Shown piece after piece: positions 1 to 8,566 of a stretch of 48,785 nucleotides of DNA; the first letter of the stretch is position 1, and the number at the start of each line of letters is the position of its first letter. The notes below the pieces were generated by a model. That model had not been told where the DNA came from. It saw only the letters and a program-made list of their open reading frames with translations, and searched no databases. Origin of the DNA: an uncultured Eudoraea sp. GTDB taxonomy: Bacteria; Bacteroidota; Bacteroidia; Flavobacteriales; Flavobacteriaceae. The position numbers and the translations under genes were made by a program. The DNA is taken from NCBI RefSeq assembly GCF_947258925.1, contig NZ_CAMYKG010000017.1:1-48785 (forward strand). Reading direction: 5' to 3'.

Positions 1-92
1 CGGTATCTGACAAAAATTCAGATAAAGTGCAAAAAAGTGTCGGTGAACGGATCAATACCCTAAAACACCTTAGCGATTTTTCGTGTATTTAA
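1..92 (+). CDS. possible C-terminal fragment of an upstream gene
   Basis: The frame beginning at base 3 is open from the window edge to a TAA at 90-92 and encodes about 29 polar residues ending DFSCI. It would converge on the M23-like gene, with the two stop codons overlapping by a few bases. Another frame is also open from the edge to base 63, so the choice rests only on plausible composition. No family can be named from this stub. Confidence 0.35.
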   Translation, partial: VSDKNSDKVQKSVGERINTLKHLSDFSCI

Positions 93-787
93 CCGATAAT
101 CCCGGGAGTGATTTTGAGCAATAAATTAGGATTCGGACAATTTTGTTGATACTCAAACAAGTCCTTTTTTGTACAAACTCCGGGATAATCTCCCCTGAAA
201 TGGCCAATGTCCCCTATAATTTGGAAATGAAGATGCGGCGCATAGTTTACATTAATCCTGGTATCGCCTAATGTTCCTAAAACCTCTCCCGGCTTATATT
301 CTTTGTTTTTATAGAGCCCATAAAGGGATTCTATCGATAAATGCCCATAAAGCGTATAAAATTGAATTCCGTCCAATTCATGTTTCAAAATTATGGTCGG
401 ACCATAATCTCCCGGAAGCTTATTATTTTTAAAACTATGCACTAAACCCCCAACTGGTACAATAACCCTGGTACCTGCTTTGGACCAAAAATCCATTCCA
501 AGATGAATATTGCGTACTTCATCACCTTTGGGGTTAAAATTAGGACTATTGCTATATAAGTTCCTTTTTTCTAAATACCCGCCATAAGCCACTGAAGCGG
601 GTTCATCTTTAAGAATGGTGTCTATATACTCCTGGCAAATTGTTGGATTCGCTATATCAAGGGTTTTCAGATCACTATTGGATACAGATAAGTTAAGCGT
701 AATATATTTTGAAATCGGAATTTCCCTGTCTAAAATAGCTATTGGCCGGTCAGTATGCTTTAGAAGTACTTTTTCAAGCAAAGTCAT
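89..787 (-). CDS. stand-alone M23 (LytM-type) peptidase-fold protein, cytoplasmic
   Basis: The 232-residue protein has an M23 metallopeptidase core. The zinc-ligand signatures are the HLGMDFW block (His and Asp), a YTLYGHLS block and the HLHFQ motif near residue 190. There is no signal peptide or membrane segment, which is unusual for a cell-wall endopeptidase. The pattern (GYLEKRNLY early, GDYGPTIIL in the middle, a cysteine-containing NCPNPNLLL tail) resembles, from memory, the M23-like domain found between a phosphotransferase and a class-III aminotransferase in large fusion enzymes. A cytosolic role outside peptidoglycan is therefore possible. It is divergent from msrA. The M23 fold is clear; the substrate is unknown. 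Confidence 0.85.
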   Translation of the reverse strand: MTLLEKVLLKHTDRPIAILDREIPISKYITLNLSVSNSDLKTLDIANPTICQEYIDTILKDEPASVAYGGYLEKRNLYSNSPNFNPKGDEVRNIHLGMDFWSKAGTRVIVPVGGLVHSFKNNKLPGDYGPTIILKHELDGIQFYTLYGHLSIESLYGLYKNKEYKPGEVLGTLGDTRINVNYAPHLHFQIIGDIGHFRGDYPGVCTKKDLFEYQQNCPNPNLLLKITPGIIG

Positions 788-904
788 AGAAATTCTTATA
801 AAGTTGGTAAAACCAGAGCGTTTATACTTACCAAAGGCATTAATTAACAGGTCTTTAACCTCAATTACAGAAAGATTTAGTGATTTTTGAAATAAAATCG
901 AAAA

Positions 905-1582
905 ATGAAATTTCTGAAACTATTTATTTTACTGGGAGTCACTTTAATCTCCACCAGTTGTGAATCCAAAATTAAGAATAAAATGGAGCCAGCCAAAGAA
1001 GTAGTTCTGGTTCAAAAATTTTCAAAACAAGATCTCCAGGATTACGAAACCGCCTATTTTGCCAGTGGGTGCTTTTGGTGTGTTGAGGCTATTTTTGAAA
1101 GTGTAAAAGGAGTTAAGGAAGTAATTTCAGGCTACGCCGGCGGAACTGAGGAAAATCCGACCTATGAACAGGTCGCTTATGGAAAAACGTCCCACGCGGA
1201 GGCAGTTGAAGTTTATTACAACCCCAAAGAGATATCTTATTTTGAACTTGTACAGGTATTTTTTGGATCCCATGACCCGACAAGTCTCAATCGTCAGGGC
1301 CCGGACAGAGGTGCCCAATATCGATCTATTGCCTTTTACAAGAATCCAAAAGAGAAAAAGATCATAGAAACTTATATGGCAGCCCTAGAGGATAGTGGCC
1401 GTTACGAGGACCCTATTGTTACTGAAGTTACTGCCTTTACCAAATTTTACGATGCAGAAGACTACCATCAGGATTACGAAAGAAAAAATCCAAATAATTC
1501 CTATGTCCGACAAGTATCTGTCCCAAGGTTAAATAGATTTAAAATGAATTTCCCTGATTATCTTAAAAAAGAAGCCCACTAG
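905..1582 (+). CDS. msrA: peptide-methionine (S)-S-oxide reductase, lipoprotein form
   Basis: MsrA reduces methionine-S-sulfoxide in oxidised proteins. The catalytic GCFWC motif is at residues 55-59 (Cys56 the expected nucleophile), followed by conserved blocks such as SGYAGG, SHAEAVEV and GSHDPT. An N-terminal lipoprotein signal ends at Cys19 (ISTSC), so the enzyme is probably anchored in the envelope facing the periplasm. No cysteine occurs after Cys59, so the usual C-terminal resolving cysteines are absent. Recycling must use Cys59, glutathione-like thiols or a partner protein. It stands alone, followed by a strong terminator. The family call is very secure; the recycling mechanism is inferred. 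Confidence 0.96.
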   Translation: MKFLKLFILLGVTLISTSCESKIKNKMEPAKEVVLVQKFSKQDLQDYETAYFASGCFWCVEAIFESVKGVKEVISGYAGGTEENPTYEQVAYGKTSHAEAVEVYYNPKEISYFELVQVFFGSHDPTSLNRQGPDRGAQYRSIAFYKNPKEKKIIETYMAALEDSGRYEDPIVTEVTAFTKFYDAEDYHQDYERKNPNNSYVRQVSVPRLNRFKMNFPDYLKKEAH

Positions 1583-1613
1583 ATAGGTCAGTATAAATTT
1601 AGCTGGTATATAT

Positions 1614-1641
1614 AAAGCGACTTTTTTAAGTCGCTTTTTTT
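1614..1641 (+). terminator. rho-independent terminator after msrA
   Basis: Perfect 8-bp arms AGCGACTT and AAGTCGCT (1616-1623 and 1628-1635) flank a TTTT loop and are followed by a T-run. This isolates msrA from the downstream sugar locus. Confidence 0.88.
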
Positions 1642-1693
1642 ATTTGTGCTCGCTTCAGACTATATTTAAGGAATTAACACATTCTAAAGCGAA

Positions 1694-3082
1694 ATGAATC
1701 ATAAAAATCTTTCTTTGTTTCAAAAAACAACCTTAATATTTATCATATTCGCCTTTCTGGGATGTTCCGGTTCCGAAAAAGATACAGAACCCTGGATTTC
1801 CCTGTTTGACGGTAAAACACTTAATGGCTGGACTATTAAAGGAGGTGAAGCGCATTATGAGGTGCGAGATGAAATAATTGTGGGAAGTACAGTACATGAT
1901 ACTCCTAACACCTTCTTAACTACCGACAAAATGTACGGTGATTTTATTCTGGAATTGGATTACAAGGTAGATTCCACTATGAATTCCGGAATTCAAATCC
2001 GCAGCAATAGTTTCCCTCATTACAGGAATGGGCGGGTGCATGGTTATCAGATAGAAATAGATCCTTCCGAGAGGGCATGGAGTGCAGGAATCTATGACGA
2101 AGCCAGAAGGGGATGGCTCAATACCATGGATAATAATCCGGAAGCACAACAAGCCTTTAAACAAAATGACTGGAATCATTATAGGATTGAAGCAATAGGA
2201 GACACTCTCAAAACCTGGATTAATGATATCCCCGCCGCATATTTGATTGATGACAAAACCAGTAGCGGATTTATTGGTCTTCAGGTACATAGCATTGGGA
2301 AAGATCAAAAGGAAGGCACCGAAATACAATGGAAAAACATTAATATCCTAACAGACAGCCTTTCTAAATATTCACGGAAAAGTCCACTTGCACCTATAAT
2401 GACTAAAAATCAACTCACAATTGATGAAGAAAAAAATGGCTGGAAATTACTTTGGGACGGAAGTACTACTAACGGATGGCGGGGTGCTCGCCTGGATGAT
2501 TTCCCGGATAAGGGTTGGATCATAGAGAACGGTGAGCTTATAGTATTATCATCAGGTGGTGAAGAATCTGCAGCCGGCGGAGATATTGTAACAGAGGACC
2601 TCTATGGGAATTTTGAACTTCAAGTAGACTTTAAACTTACCGAGGGTGCCAATAGCGGAATAAAATATTTTGTGGATACCGATATTAACAAAGGCCCGGG
2701 ATCATCGATTGGCCTGGAATATCAAATCCTGGATGACGCCAGACATCCTGATGCTAAATTGGGAAATCACGAAGGTAGCAGAACCCTGGCCTCTTTGTAT
2801 GACCTCATCAAGGTCGATCCAAATAAACCAGTGAATCCAATAGGTGAATGGAACCATGCGCGCATCCTTTCCAAAGATAACCATATAGAGCATTGGTTAA
2901 ATGGCATGAAAGTGCTGGAATACGAGCGAAAAAGTGAAAACTATAGAAAATTGGTTGCTGAGAGTAAATACAAGGTCTGGCCTAATTTCGGAGAAGCAGA
3001 ACAGGGCCATATACTGCTTCAGGACCACGGTGATCGTGTTGCATTTAAGAATATTAAAATCAGACCAATCCAAAACCAATAA
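1694..3082 (+). CDS. two-domain DUF1080 (3-keto-disaccharide hydrolase family) lipoprotein
   Basis: The 462-residue protein starts with a lipoprotein signal peptide cut before Cys24 (FAFLGC). It carries two consecutive DUF1080/PF06439 jelly-roll domains. Each begins with the family motif: LFDGKTLNGW near residue 37 and LWDGSTTNGW near residue 251. Each also has a NSGI-type repeat (MNSGIQIRS; ANSGIKYF). Members of this family cleave 3-keto-glycosides made by glycoside 3-dehydrogenases. Only 2 bases separate it from a Tat-exported Gfo/Idh/MocA oxidoreductase, with a second one after that, so the three genes form one operon for periplasmic oxidation and cleavage of glycosides. The substrate is unknown. 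Many homologues have a single domain, so the tandem duplication is notable. Confidence 0.9.
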   Translation: MNHKNLSLFQKTTLIFIIFAFLGCSGSEKDTEPWISLFDGKTLNGWTIKGGEAHYEVRDEIIVGSTVHDTPNTFLTTDKMYGDFILELDYKVDSTMNSGIQIRSNSFPHYRNGRVHGYQIEIDPSERAWSAGIYDEARRGWLNTMDNNPEAQQAFKQNDWNHYRIEAIGDTLKTWINDIPAAYLIDDKTSSGFIGLQVHSIGKDQKEGTEIQWKNINILTDSLSKYSRKSPLAPIMTKNQLTIDEEKNGWKLLWDGSTTNGWRGARLDDFPDKGWIIENGELIVLSSGGEESAAGGDIVTEDLYGNFELQVDFKLTEGANSGIKYFVDTDINKGPGSSIGLEYQILDDARHPDAKLGNHEGSRTLASLYDLIKVDPNKPVNPIGEWNHARILSKDNHIEHWLNGMKVLEYERKSENYRKLVAESKYKVWPNFGEAEQGHILLQDHGDRVAFKNIKIRPIQNQ

Positions 3083-3084
3083 CC

Positions 3085-4413
3085 ATGACTACAAGACGAG
3101 ATTTTATTAAGAAAACCACTGTTGGAAGTGCAGCCCTGACCTTAGGAGGTTTGGTGCTTCCGGGAACCTTAAAGGCAAATGTTTTAGGCGCCAATGATCA
3201 ATTACAGGTAGCGGTAATAGGAGTGAGAAGCCGCGCAAAAGCACTAACCATGGGAATTTCAAAAAGCCCCAATGTTAAAATTATTTATAACTGTGATGTA
3301 GATGATACCATTATTGAGGCTCACAATATATGGTGCCAGGAACAAATTGGTTATGTTCCTAAAGTTGAAAAAGATTTCAGGAAAATGCTGGAAGATAAGG
3401 ATGTTGATGCGGTATTTATAGCAACACCTGAACACTGGCATGCTCCCATGGCAATAATGGCCTTACAGGCAGGAAAACATGTTTATGTTGAAAAGCCTTG
3501 CAGTCATAATCCGCACGAAAATGAATTGCTTGTGGCGGCCCAGGAAAAATACGGTAAAAAGGTACAGATGGGTAATCAGCAACGGTCTGCAAGGACTTCT
3601 ATTACGGCCATCAGGGATATAAAAAATGGAATAATTGGCAATGTGTATAAAGGAGAAGCTTATTATTCCAATAGCCGCTCATCTATAGGCAATGGGGTTG
3701 ATATTGCTGTTCCAGCGACCTTAGACTGGGAACTATGGCAGGGGCCAGCGCCAAGGGAAGCCTATAAAGATAATGTTCATCCTTATAATTGGCATTGGTT
3801 TCGTAATTGGGGAACAGGTGAAATTCATAACAATGGCACCCACGAAATAGATATCTGCCGTTGGGCCCTTGGGGTTGATCTGCCAGAGACCGTCACTTCT
3901 TTTGGTGGCAAATATGCATATGATGACGACTGGCAATTTCCAGATAACCAACAGGTTACTTATACATTTAGTGAAAATAAGTTTATAACATGGAACGGTC
4001 ATAGCAGAGGGGTAATGAAACCACAACAGCCGGGTAGAGGTGCAACGATATATGGTAGTAAAGGTACCATAGAGTTAAGCCGGGAAAGCTATAAATTATA
4101 CGACCTAGATGGACGACCCATCAAATTTGAGTTTGAAACTGGTGGCAGTGCAACCATTGACACTATGGGAGCAGGTGATCTGGATGGAATGCATATTGCA
4201 AATTTCTTTAATGCCATTCGCCTAGATGAACCACAAAACTCCCCAATAGCAGATGCGAGCATTACAACTATGCTTTGTCATCTGGGAAATATGGCCCAGG
4301 ATGCAGGAGAAACATTGAAAATTGATCCGGCTACAGGTAAAATCCGAAATAATAAGCAGGCTATGGCATCCTGGAAAAGGGAGTATGAAAATGGCTGGGA
4401 ACCAAAACTTTAA
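3085..4413 (+). CDS. Gfo/Idh/MocA family oxidoreductase, Tat-exported
   Basis: This is an NAD(P)-dependent sugar or cyclitol oxidoreductase of 442 residues. A twin-arginine signal (TRRDFIKK at residues 3-10, then a hydrophobic stretch to about residue 31) indicates folded export with bound cofactor. The Rossmann domain has the VAVIGVRSRAKA nucleotide loop, the family EKP motif is intact (VYVEKPCS), and the catalytic-region block HNNGTHEIDICRW supplies the conserved His. It starts 3 bases after the DUF1080 stop and ends 9 bases before a second family member. Such DUF1080/Gfo-Idh groups are associated with 3-keto-sugar chemistry in Bacteroidota and Planctomycetes. Whether it reduces or oxidises, and on which sugar, cannot be told from sequence. 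Confidence 0.93.
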   Translation: MTTRRDFIKKTTVGSAALTLGGLVLPGTLKANVLGANDQLQVAVIGVRSRAKALTMGISKSPNVKIIYNCDVDDTIIEAHNIWCQEQIGYVPKVEKDFRKMLEDKDVDAVFIATPEHWHAPMAIMALQAGKHVYVEKPCSHNPHENELLVAAQEKYGKKVQMGNQQRSARTSITAIRDIKNGIIGNVYKGEAYYSNSRSSIGNGVDIAVPATLDWELWQGPAPREAYKDNVHPYNWHWFRNWGTGEIHNNGTHEIDICRWALGVDLPETVTSFGGKYAYDDDWQFPDNQQVTYTFSENKFITWNGHSRGVMKPQQPGRGATIYGSKGTIELSRESYKLYDLDGRPIKFEFETGGSATIDTMGAGDLDGMHIANFFNAIRLDEPQNSPIADASITTMLCHLGNMAQDAGETLKIDPATGKIRNNKQAMASWKREYENGWEPKL

Positions 4414-4422
4414 GCACGATAT

Positions 4423-5613
4423 ATGAAGCGGAGAGAATTTGTGATCAAAAGCGGACTGGTAACAGCTGCAATGGGTGCCTCAAGTCCTATGGTATCTGGT
4501 ATGGTCTTTCCTAAAAAAGGGACCAATACCATCAATATTGGGGTCATAGGCACTGGAGATCGAGGAAGTGGATTAATATCGGTCATGAATCAAATCCCGG
4601 AACTAAATGTGATATCCTGCTGTGATATTTTACCCTTCAGACTTCAGAAAGGTATTGAAAATACGAAAGGTACAGCCAGGGGATATTCAGATTACCGTAA
4701 GCTTTTAGAGTCAAAGGATATAGATGCCATCCTGGTTGCGACACCTTTTAATACCCATGCCCAAATAGCCATGGAAGCTATTGATGCCGATAAACATGTT
4801 TTTTGTGAAAAGACCATGGCTAAAGGATTTGAAGGAATAATCCAACTTAAGGACAAGGCAAATACTTCCAATAAAATCTTCCAGACAGGACATCAATACC
4901 ACAGTTCACGTTTATACACACATGTCGTAGATCTTATCCGGGGAGGCAAAGTTGGTAAAGTAACCGCTATTGAATGTCAGTGGAATCGAAATGGAAACTG
5001 GAGAAGGCCTGTAAACGACCCTTCATTAGAAAGAGCAATAAACTGGCGAATGTATCGTGAATATTCAGGTGGCCTGGTAGCTGAACTTTGTTCACATCAA
5101 ATAGATTTTACAAATTGGGTTTTAAACGCCACTCCTGACAACGTAATGGGAGTTGGAGGAATTGACTACTGGAAAGATGGCCGCGAAACATTTGATAATG
5201 TACATCTTATCTACAGCTATCCCAATGGTGTAAAAGCTAAATTTACATGCCTGACCAGTAATTCCAAAGATGATTACAAGATAAAGGTAATGGGAGACAA
5301 AGGAACGCTGATCCTGGATTATGTGAATGCCTGGTTTTACCCTGAAGGACATTATAAAAAGGAAATTCAGGATGTGGACGGCGTATCAGGAGCTACTGTA
5401 AAATGGGATGAAGGCAAAGGAATTCCACTTGACATTGAACATGCAGACCCCAGCAAGCAGGCATTAATTGATTTTAAAGATAATATCTTAAGTAATACAA
5501 CTCCCATATCTAATGTGAATACCGGAGCAACAACTGCTGTATGCGTTCAAATGGGATTGGATGCCATGTATAAGGGTAAAATAGTTCAATGGAACCATGA
5601 ATTGGACTTATAA
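4423..5613 (+). CDS. second Gfo/Idh/MocA family oxidoreductase, Tat-exported
   Basis: The 396-residue protein has its own twin-arginine signal (KRREFVIK, then a small-residue hydrophobic stretch). The dinucleotide loop is IGVIGTGDRGSG. The usual EKP motif reads EKT (VFCEKTMAK), so the proline is replaced while the catalytic lysine stays. The C-terminal domain has ELCSHQIDFTNW, the counterpart of the family His block. It is only moderately similar to the preceding paralogue, so the two are likely to act on successive intermediates rather than being a recent duplication. It is the last gene of the 1694-5613 operon. The following 276 bases to the next gene hold no ORF I can support. Confidence 0.92.
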   Translation: MKRREFVIKSGLVTAAMGASSPMVSGMVFPKKGTNTINIGVIGTGDRGSGLISVMNQIPELNVISCCDILPFRLQKGIENTKGTARGYSDYRKLLESKDIDAILVATPFNTHAQIAMEAIDADKHVFCEKTMAKGFEGIIQLKDKANTSNKIFQTGHQYHSSRLYTHVVDLIRGGKVGKVTAIECQWNRNGNWRRPVNDPSLERAINWRMYREYSGGLVAELCSHQIDFTNWVLNATPDNVMGVGGIDYWKDGRETFDNVHLIYSYPNGVKAKFTCLTSNSKDDYKIKVMGDKGTLILDYVNAWFYPEGHYKKEIQDVDGVSGATVKWDEGKGIPLDIEHADPSKQALIDFKDNILSNTTPISNVNTGATTAVCVQMGLDAMYKGKIVQWNHELDL

Positions 5614-5889
5614 AAAAGTAAGTCGCCAAAGTCCTGATTTTTAAAACTTTAACACGAAGCCAGCCCTGGTATTTGCGCACTTTCACCTTAAGAATTTTAT
5701 GATGTCACTATCAAATGGTACGGCCAGTAACTTAAATGGCCTTGGAAAAATTGACTTCAGTCTGTACTAACAAATGATTACGGGGATAAAGAAAGGGAAG
5801 ATGCTATTGGATCGGTTTTAATACCAGAAAGTAAGAGAGAAAGGATAGATTAAAAGAGACATATGGGGGCTTTGGAAGAGGTTGATTGA

Positions 5890-7377
5890 TTACTGTTGAA
5901 GCAGAATTTCACTGTATCTCGAATCTATTACAATCGATTTTCCGGAATTTGCTTCCAGATAATAGCCATTGTGAACCACGTGGTTTCCGTTTTTTTCTGA
6001 TGCAAGTTTTAATTCCGCCGGAGCCGAATATTTGGATGAAGTCGCATCAATGGTTATGCTAAATGGGGTAACAGGTAAATTACATATTAATTCTCCATTT
6101 TGCATTGCTATGTCCAAATCTTTAAAATCACTGGCAATTGCATTGATCCTTATTGCGCCAAGGTCATTTTTTATTTGTGCACTTTTAAGTAAACGATCTA
6201 TCGTAATATCCGAAGAAGTAGTACTTAATGTCAATGTATTTACATCCTGAAGAGCAACATCATCGGAGAAATTGATATTTAAGTTTCCATAATTCCATCG
6301 TTCTACAGACACCGGGGAATAGGAAGCGACAATATTTGTATTCACACCATCTATGGTGGAAGCAAGCAACCTTGCATAGGACAAGGTTGCATTCATATTC
6401 CTGGTATTTTCTGCCAATTTAACTTCCCCATGTCGCACATTCATTTTAAGCTTGGTGGATTTTGGCATTTTAATCTTAATCGTCTTCTTTATTTTATAAT
6501 TTTTCCCTCCACCATCTGAAGATCTGTAATAAATTGTAGGACTATCTTTACCTTGCCTGGAAATAATTACGTTTTTCTGAATCTTGCGCTGTTTCTCAGC
6601 AATTTTTCGCTGCTCTTCCATTATCTCGCGTCTTTCTTCCATAGCTTCACGCCTAATTTCCTGGGCTTCCCTTCTCACTTCTTCTCTTTCTTTCATCATT
6701 TCTTCTCTTTCTTTCATCATTTCTTCCCTTGCGGCTTCACGTTCTTCAACCCTGGCTTGCATTTCTTTACCCCATTCTTCTATTTCCTTTTGATACCCTT
6801 CATCAAAACTCTTTTCAAATTCTTCAGACCACTCTTTCAGGTATTTTTCACCGTCTTTCTTATAAGCCTCGTAGTCAAAATTCCTGAATTGCATTGGGGG
6901 CATAGGAGGAAGGGGCATTTCCATAATCACCTGTGGTATATCGGGAAGTTCAGGTATCTGTATGTCCAGGAAAAGAGGTTCTAATTCGGGCATTTCCGGA
7001 ATTTCTGGTATTTCCACAATAATATTATGAGCATCACCATGAGCACCTCTTGCAATCCATGAATTTTCCCTGCCTGTTTTTATAGTGATTTCCTGGCTAT
7101 TACCTAAAATCTTTATCCCCCCTTTGTCAAAATATGCCTCGGCTTCTTCAGGGGAAGCACCTTCCAGTTCAATAGTGGCCTCAACTACTACCTGATCCTT
7201 ATTCCAGGTTGTAAATTCAATGTCTGCGTGACTTGTGTTGATATCAACAACAGCATTCTTACCTACTACAAAGGTTTCCTTATAGGTCTTCGATTCTTTT
7301 TGCCCATAGCCGCTGGTTAAATACAGGCAAAGACTCAGGACGATACTTTTAAACACTATTTGATGTAACTTGTTCAT
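5890..7377 (-). CDS. DUF4097-like envelope protein with long charged helix insert
   Basis: The 495-residue protein has a Sec signal peptide (to about residue 25). A beta-rich domain at about 30-120 and another at about 270-495 both resemble the DUF4097 putative-adhesin repeat. Between them lie a proline/methionine/acid-rich linker (about 120-165) and a roughly 100-residue helix (about 166-270) dominated by Glu, Arg, Lys and Met, including REEMMKE heptads repeated in tandem. The helix fits a coiled coil or single stable alpha-helix. It is the third gene of a sigma/anti-sigma operon, and its start overlaps the anti-sigma-like gene by 29 bases, suggesting coupled translation and a role as target or sensor. 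The molecular function is unknown. Confidence 0.85.
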   Translation of the reverse strand: MNKLHQIVFKSIVLSLCLYLTSGYGQKESKTYKETFVVGKNAVVDINTSHADIEFTTWNKDQVVVEATIELEGASPEEAEAYFDKGGIKILGNSQEITIKTGRENSWIARGAHGDAHNIIVEIPEIPEMPELEPLFLDIQIPELPDIPQVIMEMPLPPMPPMQFRNFDYEAYKKDGEKYLKEWSEEFEKSFDEGYQKEIEEWGKEMQARVEEREAAREEMMKEREEMMKEREEVRREAQEIRREAMEERREIMEEQRKIAEKQRKIQKNVIISRQGKDSPTIYYRSSDGGGKNYKIKKTIKIKMPKSTKLKMNVRHGEVKLAENTRNMNATLSYARLLASTIDGVNTNIVASYSPVSVERWNYGNLNINFSDDVALQDVNTLTLSTTSSDITIDRLLKSAQIKNDLGAIRINAIASDFKDLDIAMQNGELICNLPVTPFSITIDATSSKYSAPAELKLASEKNGNHVVHNGYYLEANSGKSIVIDSRYSEILLQQ

Positions 7378-7933
7378 TTTCTGATGATTTTAATTGATTT
7401 AATTTTTCTTTTAATTTTTGCAACAGTGCTAACCTTAGCTGCAAATTTTTTATTAGTGCATTAATGGTCTGGTCATTTGGACCAATTTCATTCAATTCTA
7501 TATTCAACCTTTTGTATTCTTCATTTAATTCAGACAATCTGGACATATAATCATCCACCAGCGCTTTATTTTCCTTAGATACTTCCAGCCGTGATAATTC
7601 CAGATTGATATTGGCCATATAATAATTTTCTATTTTCTTTAAATCAGGAGAAAGATCTCCTAAAGAATAACCTTCTGCCCTTGTATCCTCGGTCCCTTTC
7701 TCCACAACAGTTGGCTGTTCTATAGTTTCGGTTTTAGAATGTAAATAGGCATATATTCCAAGGCTAAAAAGTACCAATACGGAGGCTGCAATCTTTATAA
7801 AATAAAAAGTTGACTTTCTTTTTAAGGGTAACTCTTTATCCAATAATGCTATAAACCGTTCTTCATGCCCATCTTTCATGGGAACCTTTTTCTCATTATC
7901 ATCCCTGAACAGTTCTCTAAGATCCTGTGCCAT
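7349..7933 (-). CDS. membrane anti-sigma-factor-like protein
   Basis: The 194-residue protein begins with a short cytoplasmic segment (MAQDLRELFRDD...), as in Bacteroidota anti-sigma partners. One membrane span follows at about residues 42-62 (IKIAASVLVLFSLGIYAYL). The rest is a helical, Glu/Leu/Lys-rich extracytoplasmic segment with coiled-coil character (about 95-185). It overlaps the sigma gene by 17 bases and the downstream DUF4097-like gene by 29 bases. The position and topology fit an ECF anti-sigma factor that holds the sigma factor at the membrane. No zinc-binding ZAS motif (HxxxCxxC) is visible, so the call rests on context and topology. Confidence 0.72.
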   Translation of the reverse strand: MAQDLRELFRDDNEKKVPMKDGHEERFIALLDKELPLKRKSTFYFIKIAASVLVLFSLGIYAYLHSKTETIEQPTVVEKGTEDTRAEGYSLGDLSPDLKKIENYYMANINLELSRLEVSKENKALVDDYMSRLSELNEEYKRLNIELNEIGPNDQTINALIKNLQLRLALLQKLKEKLNQLKSSENEQVTSNSV

Positions 7934-8459
7934 ATCGTTTTTCTTTAAGTAATTCCTTTAAATGTCCTTTTCCTCTCAATAATCTGGTCCTGCTTGTGGT
8001 TTCTGTTAAATTCAATATTTGAGCGATCTCACTATGATCATACCCTTCCATTAGAAAAAGCTGCACTACAAGCCGGTACTTTTCTGATAATTGATTTATA
8101 GCTTCTCTTACCTCATCAATTGAAATTCCATCATCTACAGACCAGTCATTATCTTCAACAATATGTATACTATTCTCATTGAGTTCCTGAAAGCGTTCCT
8201 TCCCGGATTTTAGAAAATCTATACTTCTGTTGATTACAATTCGCTTTAACCACGCGCCAAATGTGACTTCACCTTTAAACTGATGTATCTTCTGAAACGC
8301 CTTTATAAAGGATTCCTGCAAAACGTCTTCCGCATCATCCGGATCACTTACGAAGCGCTTAGCGACATAGTACATTCCATCACAATACTGCCTGTAAAGC
8401 TTTATTTGTGCTTTTCGATCGTTGGCTTTGCAACGCTCTACCAGATCTATTTGAAACAT
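7917..8459 (-). CDS. ECF-type RNA polymerase sigma-70 factor
   Basis: Sigma region 2 (LYRQYCDGMYYVAKRFV, DAEDVLQESFIKAF, FGAWLKRIVINRSIDFL) and region 4 (INQLSEKYRLVVQLFLMEG, YDHSEIAQIL, SRTRLLRGK) are both present, with no region 3, as in ECF factors. I chose the ATG at 8459 (180 residues). A TTG at 8474 in the same frame would add five residues, but the product then begins less like its relatives. It is the first gene of a three-gene overlapping operon and is divergent from aldose 1-epimerase across about 100 bases. It probably responds to envelope conditions relayed by the downstream membrane protein. The regulon is unknown. Confidence 0.93.
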   Translation of the reverse strand: MFQIDLVERCKANDRKAQIKLYRQYCDGMYYVAKRFVSDPDDAEDVLQESFIKAFQKIHQFKGEVTFGAWLKRIVINRSIDFLKSGKERFQELNENSIHIVEDNDWSVDDGISIDEVREAINQLSEKYRLVVQLFLMEGYDHSEIAQILNLTETTSRTRLLRGKGHLKELLKEKRYGTGS

Positions 8460-8566
8460 TTGGCCAGTTTCCAATTTAGGTGTTAGTTGTTGTTATCTTA
8501 AGGACGGGAGAAAATATTAGATGTTGCAAAAAACAAGTATTTTTAAGAAATTTTAAATGATCAACC

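Noticed and set aside
5614-5889. Possible degraded gene between the Gfo/Idh gene and the DUF4097-like gene
   Set aside because: All frames are broken by stops within short distances, and no familiar protein segment or repeat is visible.
6553-6984. Long plus-strand open frame opposite the charged-helix gene
   Set aside because: It is the antisense shadow of the Glu/Arg/Lys repeat, giving a Phe/Ser/His-rich product with no recognisable domain.
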